From contig JAFYKU010000031.1 in assembly GCA_017537405.1 (NCBI GenBank), forward strand, positions 1 through 5,540: a DNA stretch of 5,540 nt, in the 5' to 3' direction. Each line of letters starts with the position of its first letter. Within the stretch, counting starts at the first letter, position 1. A program made the position numbers and the translations under genes. Positions 1-3,434 of the stretch are shown here, piece by piece. Below the pieces are notes generated by a model. It was not told the origin of the DNA. It saw only the letters and a program-made list of their open reading frames with translations, and searched no databases. Source of the stretch: Clostridia bacterium. Lineage in GTDB: Bacteria; Bacillota; Clostridia; Christensenellales; UBA1242.

Positions 1-78
1 GAGCAAACAGAAGAGGGCGGGGAAGGCGCACAGCCCTCGGAAGATCTGCCGCAAACAGACTCAAACGAGTCGAATTAA
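1..78 (+). CDS. C-terminal tail of an unidentified protein (partial)
   Basis: An open frame enters from the left edge and ends at TAA (76-78), giving 25 residues that start EQTEEGGEGAQPSEDLPQTD. The tail is rich in Glu, Gln, Ser and Asp, with no hydrophobic or catalytic motif, so it is probably a disordered acidic C-terminus. Base composition is about 55% GC by hand count, far above the AT-rich DNA that follows. Such tails occur on many unrelated proteins and the gene cannot be named from this fragment. The frame call rests on the clean stop, the coding-like acidic composition and the abrupt change in composition right after the stop. Confidence 0.5.
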   Translation, partial: EQTEEGGEGAQPSEDLPQTDSNESN

Positions 79-91
79 CTTTGTTGGTTTT

Positions 92-121
92 ACCTTTTGG
101 GTAACGGTTTCGCCCAAAGGT
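92..121 (+). other. Imperfect hairpin after the first gene
   Basis: ACCTTTTGGG (92-101) can pair with CCCAAAGGT (113-121), with one bulged T and an 11-nt loop. It lies 14 nt after the stop codon at 78, where a transcription terminator would be expected. No T-tract follows on the plus strand (the next bases are CCCAAAATAA), so it is not a typical intrinsic terminator. It could be an mRNA 3'-end stabilising structure or a Rho-dependent end. Pairing was judged by eye only. Confidence 0.35.
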
Positions 122-261
122 CCCAAAATAAATTCCACCAAAAAAATTTTCCGTACCACCCTGTTTTAGTGGATAAAAATACTTTGTTAATATCAATTTT
201 TCCATATTAAATTCTTTACTTTTTAATGTAACATATAAGTTAAAAACCTAAAATTACTTTT

Positions 262-285
262 TATAATGAACTTAATTTTTAAGTT
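262..285 (+). promoter_or_regulatory. TATAAT box with adjoining perfect dyad
   Basis: A consensus -10 hexamer TATAAT (262-267) is followed one base later by the perfect dyad AACTTAA-TTT-TTAAGTT (269-285). That is where a repressor operator over a transcription start would lie. No good -35 element is visible at 16-18 bp upstream, and the whole stretch is very AT-rich, so chance is a serious alternative. If real, it would give a long leader in front of the transposase or a non-coding transcript. Confidence 0.25.
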
Positions 286-338
286 AAAATTTACAACTTA
301 TTTACAAATAACAATTTTATTTGTTCATTTATCACTAC

Positions 339-350
339 TACACTAACTTT
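339..350 (+). repeat. Candidate left terminal inverted repeat of the insertion sequence
   Basis: TACACTAAC (339-347) compared with the reversed right end TAGACTATC gives 7 of 9 matches, but similarity fades after that. Position relative to the transposase start is plausible. Flanking bases do not form a direct repeat with those beyond 1554, so confidence is low. Confidence 0.25.
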
Positions 351-354
351 AATT

Positions 355-363
355 TGATATAAT
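355..363 (+). promoter_or_regulatory. Extended -10 promoter of the transposase
   Basis: TGATATAAT combines the extended -10 motif TGn with a perfect TATAAT (358-363), which can work without a strong -35. None is evident at 16-18 bp upstream. Initiation would be expected near 370, leaving a leader of about 24 nt that includes the ribosome binding site at 382-387. Confidence 0.5.
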
Positions 364-381
364 TTCTAATTACAAATTACT

Positions 382-387
382 AGAGAG
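382..387 (+). promoter_or_regulatory. Ribosome binding site of the transposase
   Basis: AGAGAG lies 6 nt before the ATG at 394 and is a partial Shine-Dalgarno match. It supports this start. It also contrasts with the efp, acidic-protein and ATPase genes in the window, which show no such element. Confidence 0.45.
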
Positions 388-393
388 CAAAAA

Positions 394-1536
394 ATGACCA
401 AATTTAACGACAGAACAAAGAAACAAATTTTAACTGAATACAATGATGGAAAACCGATTAAAGAAATAACATCGAAATATGGTGTTGCTAAATCCACAAT
501 CTTTACATGGATTAAGAAGAATATTCAAACAAAAAAGTTTATCGATTATAAAAAATATGAAATGCTTCAAAGAGAACTCGAACATACCAAACTTAAACTG
601 GAAATTTATGAAAATTTACACTGTTTCAAAGATGCAAGTATACACGATAAGGAAGTTTCGATTGCAAAATATCTAGGACAATATCCGATAAAAACCATGT
701 GTAAAATTTTAGATTTACCGACTGGAACTTTTTATAACTATCATTTTAGAAAAAAGAAAATTACACAATATCAAATTAAAGATGAAGAACTTAAAACTGA
801 AATTACAAAAGTTTATCTAGAAAGCGAAAAAAGATTTGGCGCAAAAAAGATATTCGCCAAATTACAATCAAATGGATTTAGAACTTCACTAAAAAAAATT
901 CAAAAATTAATGAACGAGCTAAACATAAAATCAATTCAAAAACCACAAAAAAAAGAAACAAGAAAACCAGATACTGATTATCAATTCAACAAACTAAAAC
1001 GCCTTTTTAATCAAGATGCACCCAATAAATTCTGGGTAAGCGATGTCACATAAGTTAAGGTTAGACTAAACAAATTTTTTCTTTGCGTTATTATTGATTT
1101 ATTTTCAAGAAAAGTCATTGCATACAGACTTTCAAGTCAAAACAATACAAACCTTACAATCAACACTTTCAAGGACGCTTTTGAAAACAGAAACCGACCG
1201 GCTGAATTATCATTTCATACTGATCAAGGAACAAATTACACATCCACTGCTTTTAGAGATTTACTACAAATTCTAAAAGTCAATCAATCCTTCTCTCACC
1301 GTGGTAATCCATACGATAACGCTTGTATGGAATCTTTCTACGCAAGTTTCAAACGAGAAGAATACAATGCAAAAGAATACGAATTCTTCGAAGATTTAGA
1401 AAACAGCGTGGATTCATATATGGAGTTCTACAATAATTACAGACCTCATGAATCATTAAAAAATAAAACACCAAACCAATTTGAAGCAGAATTTTACAAG
1501 AATTTGACAATAAAAAAGTCACAGATTGCGCTGTGA
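394..1536 (+). pseudogene. IS3-family transposase (OrfA+OrfB in one frame) with one nonsense codon
   Basis: The frame encodes 380 codons plus a stop, interrupted only by TAA at 1051-1053. Residues 1-45 form a helix-turn-helix that would bind the element's ends (IKEITSKYGVAKSTIFTWIK). Residues about 55-75 form a leucine-zipper-like segment. An OrfB-type second helical region follows (YPIKTMCKILDLPTGTFY). The catalytic core begins at PNKFWVSDVT, which holds the first Asp. The next codon, where relatives usually have Tyr (DVTY), is TAA. Translation resumes without a shift as VKVRLNKFFLCVIIDLFSRK, then FHTDQGTNYTS (second Asp), then DNACMESF (catalytic Glu, 35 residues after the second Asp). The C-terminus has the family's YNNYRPHESL and TPNQF motifs. 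The frame ends at TGA inside the terminator stem. The 219-residue product before the stop lacks two of three catalytic residues, so the enzyme should be inactive unless the stop is suppressed. OrfA and OrfB lie in one frame here, without the usual -1 overlap. Family assignment is firm. Confidence 0.9.
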
Positions 1537-1544
1537 CTTTTTTT
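1512..1544. terminator. Strong hairpin terminator at the 3' end of the transposase, bidirectional
   Basis: AAAAAAGTCACAG (1512-1524) pairs perfectly with CTGTGACTTTTTT (1531-1543) around a 6-nt loop. The core GTCACAG/CTGTGAC is flanked by an A-tract on the left and a T-tract on the right, so it is an intrinsic terminator in both orientations. It would stop transposase transcription on the plus strand. On the minus strand it would stop reading that continues past tRNA-His. The transposase stop codon (1534-1536) lies inside the second stem arm. Confidence 0.85.
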
Positions 1545-1554
1545 GGATAGTCTA
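1537..1554 (-). repeat. Candidate right terminal inverted repeat of the insertion sequence
   Basis: Read inward on the minus strand from 1554 the sequence is TAGACTATCC followed by seven A. This pattern (TAGACT, then C, then an A-tract) resembles IS3-family ends, and it sits directly after the transposase terminator. A second copy of the core, GACTACCCC (1576-1584), lies inverted 23 nt farther on, so the true end could also be near 1587. The matching left end is poor. Confidence 0.35.
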
Positions 1555-1589
1555 ATAAGATTTTTCACTCTTTTTGACTACCCCTCATC

Positions 1590-1665
1590 TGGGACGGGAG
1601 ATGGGAATCGAACCCACGCATAATGGAGCCACAATCCATTGCCTTACCACTTGGCTACACCCGTC
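1590..1665 (-). tRNA. tRNA-His (anticodon GTG)
   Basis: The minus strand folds as a full cloverleaf. The anticodon stem ATGGA/TCCAT encloses loop TTGTGGC with anticodon GTG (plus-strand 1630-1632). The T-arm is GTGGG-TTCGAAT-CCCAT, the D-stem is GCC/GGC, and U8 and A9 are present. The extra 5' G(-1) opposite C73, the identity element of histidine tRNA, is encoded, and so is the 3' CCA. The acceptor stem pairs A1-U72 through G5-C68 and G7-C66, with a U-U mismatch at 6-67. It supplies histidine for CAC and CAT codons. The insertion sequence ends within a few dozen bases of its 3' end. Confidence 0.95.
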
Positions 1666-1670
1666 ATAAC

Positions 1671-1697
1671 TGACATAGTAATTATAACACTATGTCA
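1671..1697. repeat. Perfect 8-bp inverted repeat over the tRNA-His promoter
   Basis: TGACATAG (1671-1678) and CTATGTCA (1690-1697) are exact reverse complements separated by 11 bp, and the spacer contains the tRNA promoter's -10 box. It lies between the efp stop and the tRNA start. It could be an operator, or a hairpin at the end of the efp transcript, although no T-tract follows it on the minus strand. Confidence 0.5.
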
Positions 1698-1709
1698 AAT
1701 TTTTGTCTA
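1681..1709 (-). promoter_or_regulatory. Promoter of tRNA-His
   Basis: On the minus strand TAGACA (1709-1704, 5 of 6 consensus) and TATAAT (1686-1681, perfect) are separated by exactly 17 bp. Initiation would be expected roughly 10 nt upstream of the tRNA 5' end. The -35 begins 3 nt downstream of the efp stop codon, so the tRNA can be made independently of efp. Confidence 0.7.
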
Positions 1710-1712
1710 GAC

Positions 1713-2276
1713 TTATGCACGGTCTACATAAGCACCAGTTCTTGTATCAACACGGATTTTATCACCGTTGTTAACAAACATTGGAACTTTAGTTTCAATT
1801 CCGCTTGATAACTTAGCCGTTTTCAAAGCATTACGAGCCGTATCGCCTGCTACACTTGGCTCTGTTTCTGCAACAGTTAAAACCACAAAAGTTGGCGGTA
1901 CAATACTTGCAATTTTTCCATCGATGTAGTTAAAAGTACAAACGATTGGTTCGCCATTTTCATCATTATATTTTAATGACGCTTCACACAAGTCACGATT
2001 AACAGGAATATCTTCATAAGTTTCCATATCCATGAAATGGACTATTTCCCCATCAATGTACGAATATTGCAATTCTTTCTTTTCAACTTCAACATCTTCC
2101 AAAACCGGATTTCCTTTGAAGTTTTCTACGCTAATTGCGCCGGTTTTAATGTTACGAATTTTCGCACTAATTGCAGCTGCTAAGCGTGGTTGTTGACGGA
2201 ATTCGTAGTCAATAACTTCGTAAACTACGCCGTCCATTTTAAACAATTTTCCAGGTCTTAAACTTTTTGCTTCCAT
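1713..2276 (-). CDS. efp: Elongation factor P, arginine-tipped
   Basis: EF-P binds the ribosome beside the P-site tRNA and relieves stalling at consecutive prolines. From this ATG the protein has 187 residues, the family's usual length. All three barrels are recognisable: an N-terminal KOW-like domain (SLRPGKLFKMDGVVYEVIDY), a central OB domain with FMDMETYEDIPV, and a C-terminal OB domain with TAETEP-like and DTRTGAYV motifs. The conserved tip loop, PGKGxA with Lys34 in E. coli, reads QPRLAAA here. Arg31 occupies the modified position and aligns without gaps with Arg32 of EarP-modified EF-P (SGRNAA in Pseudomonas). No modification enzyme lies in the window. The ATG at 2276 was chosen because a TATAAT (2288-2283) lies 6 nt upstream. 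An ATG at 2282 and a TTG at 2303 are also in frame. No Shine-Dalgarno sequence is visible. Identity is certain, the start is not. Confidence 0.93.
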   Translation of the reverse strand: MEAKSLRPGKLFKMDGVVYEVIDYEFRQQPRLAAAISAKIRNIKTGAISVENFKGNPVLEDVEVEKKELQYSYIDGEIVHFMDMETYEDIPVNRDLCEASLKYNDENGEPIVCTFNYIDGKIASIVPPTFVVLTVAETEPSVAGDTARNALKTAKLSSGIETKVPMFVNNGDKIRVDTRTGAYVDRA

Positions 2277-2282
2277 AGCCAT

Positions 2283-2288
2283 ATTATA
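2283..2288 (-). promoter_or_regulatory. -10 box of efp
   Basis: TATAAT on the minus strand ends 6 nt before the ATG at 2276, so initiation would fall on or next to that start codon and give a leaderless mRNA. No convincing -35 is seen 16-18 bp farther upstream, and the surroundings are AT-rich. Confidence 0.4.
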
Positions 2289-2354
2289 ATATAAATAAAA
2301 CAATTTGGCTAGCTTTTATTTAATACTTAGATCTTAAATTATTTAGCTGCTTTT

Positions 2355-3359
2355 TTAGCTGCTCTGGCTCTTTGTTTTTTTTCTTTTATTAATTTTATGC
2401 TGGATGTTTTTTTTCTTAACTGCTTGATAACCTTCTTTAACTTTCTTTTTCATAAATTTCAAATTTATAATTGGCACCGCAACCATAAAAATTGCTGTCA
2501 TGATTTTTTTTACAGGAGTCACTTGCAACGCCGCCTCTAAAGCAGGAGACAAGCCAGCAATAACACAAACTTGCGTCCATTGCTGATCAAAAATTGCCTC
2601 CACAGTAGCTAAACTGGTATATAACAATTTATGTGAAAATTTCTCAACAATGCTTAAAACACCTGAAATATAACCCGCCTCAGGGTCACCCCATTTTTTC
2701 AAATAAACAGCTAATCTAATTACCAAATTTGGTCCAATCGTATTAAGAGCCTGCTCGACCGCAGTATCAGCGGTTTTAATCAGTGGCTTAATTGCGTTTA
2801 TATTAACAGCTTCACGCCAGACTTGAATTAATAACGGCAAGGTAATTGGGTTACCCGGTCGCCATTTAATAAAACCATCAAACGGATCCTTTTCGCCTTT
2901 TGCGGCAGCCAAACCTTGACGGACATCATTTACTAATTCGCTTCCTTTTTCTTTGATTGCCGATTTTAAGCCATGCCCACCTGCACCGTCTTCTTCGGCT
3001 TCTTCATCATCTTCTTCATCTTCTTCGTCGTCTTCTTCGTCGTCATAATCATCTTCGTCGTAATCATCTTCGTCGTCGTAACTGTCATTATCTTCATCAT
3101 CGTAACCGTCATCAAACTCATTATCTTCATCGGGGCTGTCGTTATCATCCGAGGTGTCAATTGCATAATCATCGCCACCGTTATAATTAGTAAACTCATT
3201 ACCCTGTTGATAATCGGTATCTGTCAAATTATCTTTATTAGTGGGAAACCCCGTTTGCAAATCATTATTATCGGCTAAATAGTCTTCGTAAGAGTACTTT
3301 AAAGAATTCTCTGGATCCTCGCCAGATTGTAATCCACCGAATTCATTTTCCCCCGCCAT
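2355..3359 (-). CDS. Hypothetical protein with a long acidic region, a hydrophobic segment and a lysine-rich tail
   Basis: I do not recognise a family. The 334 residues fall into four parts. Residues 1-60 are polar and Asn/Asp-rich. Residues 62-124 are almost entirely Asp and Glu with scattered Tyr and Ser, and must be disordered. Residues 130-300 look folded and mostly helical (for example ITLPLLIQVWREAVNINAIK and YISGVLSIVEKFSHKLL), ending in a hydrophobic stretch IMTAIFMVAVPIINL (286-300) that may be one membrane segment. Residues 301-334 are very Lys-rich. No signal peptide or catalytic motif is visible. The charge layout, a strongly negative N-terminus and a positive C-terminus, suggests interaction with basic proteins or nucleic acid at the membrane, but this is speculation. 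The start is supported by a promoter-like TTGCGA-N17-TATGCT just upstream and no in-frame alternative nearby. An 8-A run near the 3' end (2379-2386) raises the possibility that the natural C-terminus lies in another frame and ends at 2339. It is probably a single-gene unit, since efp has its own -10. Confidence 0.75.
   Translation of the reverse strand: MAGENEFGGLQSGEDPENSLKYSYEDYLADNNDLQTGFPTNKDNLTDTDYQQGNEFTNYNGGDDYAIDTSDDNDSPDEDNEFDDGYDDEDNDSYDDEDDYDEDDYDDEEDDEEDEEDDEEAEEDGAGGHGLKSAIKEKGSELVNDVRQGLAAAKGEKDPFDGFIKWRPGNPITLPLLIQVWREAVNINAIKPLIKTADTAVEQALNTIGPNLVIRLAVYLKKWGDPEAGYISGVLSIVEKFSHKLLYTSLATVEAIFDQQWTQVCVIAGLSPALEAALQVTPVKKIMTAIFMVAVPIINLKFMKKKVKEGYQAVKKKNIQHKINKRKKTKSQSS
3046..3075 (-). 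repeat. Exact tandem 15-bp duplication in the acidic region
   Basis: The plus-strand unit TAATCATCTTCGTCG occurs twice in immediate succession and encodes DEDDY twice (residues 96-105 of the acidic protein). The surrounding 130 bp are low-complexity GAN-codon repeats, so the acidic stretch probably expands and contracts by slippage in whole codons. Confidence 0.85.
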
Positions 3360-3365
3360 TAATAT

Positions 3366-3394
3366 AGCATAATGCTTATCGACTTTTCTCGCAA
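3366..3394 (-). promoter_or_regulatory. Promoter of the acidic-protein gene
   Basis: On the minus strand TTGCGA (3394-3389) and TATGCT (3371-3366) are 17 bp apart, each 4 of 6 to consensus. The -10 ends 6 nt before the ATG at 3359, so the mRNA would start at or beside the start codon. No Shine-Dalgarno sequence is present. A TATATT at 3366-3361 is a weaker alternative. Confidence 0.4.
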
Positions 3395-3399
3395 ATCAT

Positions 3400-3428
3400 T
3401 TGATAATCTTTTTCAATTGTAATAAATT
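3400..3428 (+). promoter_or_regulatory. Promoter of the P-type ATPase gene
   Basis: TTGATA (3400-3405, 5 of 6) and TAAATT (3423-3428, 4 of 6) are 17 bp apart, and the -10 ends 6 nt before the ATG at 3435. As with the two minus-strand genes, this predicts a leaderless message, and no Shine-Dalgarno sequence is seen. Its -35 lies 5 bp from the -35 of the divergent acidic-protein promoter, so the two could share regulation. Confidence 0.4.
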
Positions 3429-3434
3429 AAACTT

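Larger units (their letters stand above)
79..393. other. Intergenic region without a gene, 315 bp
   Basis: I see no coding frame here. The first 100 bases hold a GC-containing hairpin (92-121). From about 165 onward the DNA is extremely AT-rich and holds a TATAAT box beside a perfect dyad (262-285), four scattered TAAGTT/AACTTA hexamers, and the transposase promoter and ribosome binding site. The left end of the insertion sequence must lie inside this region. A weak candidate inverted repeat starts at 339. No tRNA, CRISPR-like repeat or recognisable riboswitch was seen. Confidence 0.6.
339..1554 (+). mobile_element. IS3-family (IS150-like) insertion sequence, transposase inactivated
   Basis: The element carries one long transposase frame with the IS3-family architecture: N-terminal helix-turn-helix, coiled coil, then a DDE integrase core. 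A terminator hairpin lies at the 3' end. The right boundary is proposed at 1554, because the sequence there read inward on the minus strand starts TAGACTATCC followed by an A-tract, the style of an IS3-family inverted repeat. The left boundary is proposed at 339, where TACACTAAC matches the right end in 7 of 9 positions. It lies 55 nt before the start codon, a usual leader length for this family. No target-site duplication could be found for these ends, so both limits are tentative. The element may also be degenerate at its left end. Confidence 0.6.

Noticed and set aside
162..183. Left end of the insertion sequence at 162 or 167
   Set aside because: TAGTGGATAAAAATAC resembles the right end only with gaps, gives no target duplication, and would leave an unusually long leader of more than 220 nt.
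79..393. Riboswitch, small RNA or CRISPR array in the left intergenic region
   Set aside because: Apart from one imperfect hairpin and short AT-rich dyads there is no conserved riboswitch core, no regular repeat-spacer pattern and no clear terminator.
1051..1053. TAA read as an amino acid (altered genetic code)
   Set aside because: efp, the acidic protein and the first gene fragment all end sensibly at TAA, and no long gene here other than the transposase contains an internal TAA. A simple nonsense mutation is enough.
1094..1276. 60-codon frame inside the second half of the transposase
   Set aside because: It lies in a different frame from the catalytic core. The core itself is continuous with 394 and 1327, so this is a shadow.
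1327..1536. A separate gene starting at ATG 1327
   Set aside because: This ATG is the Met just before the catalytic Glu (DNACMESF) of the transposase. The frame is continuous with the upstream part and only the TAA at 1051 separates them.
2277..2303. efp start at TTG 2303
   Set aside because: The extra residues MFYLYYN are encoded by the AT-rich promoter stretch, including the TATAAT, and do not match EF-P N-termini. The ATGs at 2282 and 2276 fit better.
2957..3278. Open frames of 77-101 codons on both strands across the acidic region
   Set aside because: They are by-products of the low-complexity GAN-codon repeats of the acidic protein. Their products are His/Leu/Arg-, Ile/Val- or Met/Thr/Lys-only sequences without starts or signals.
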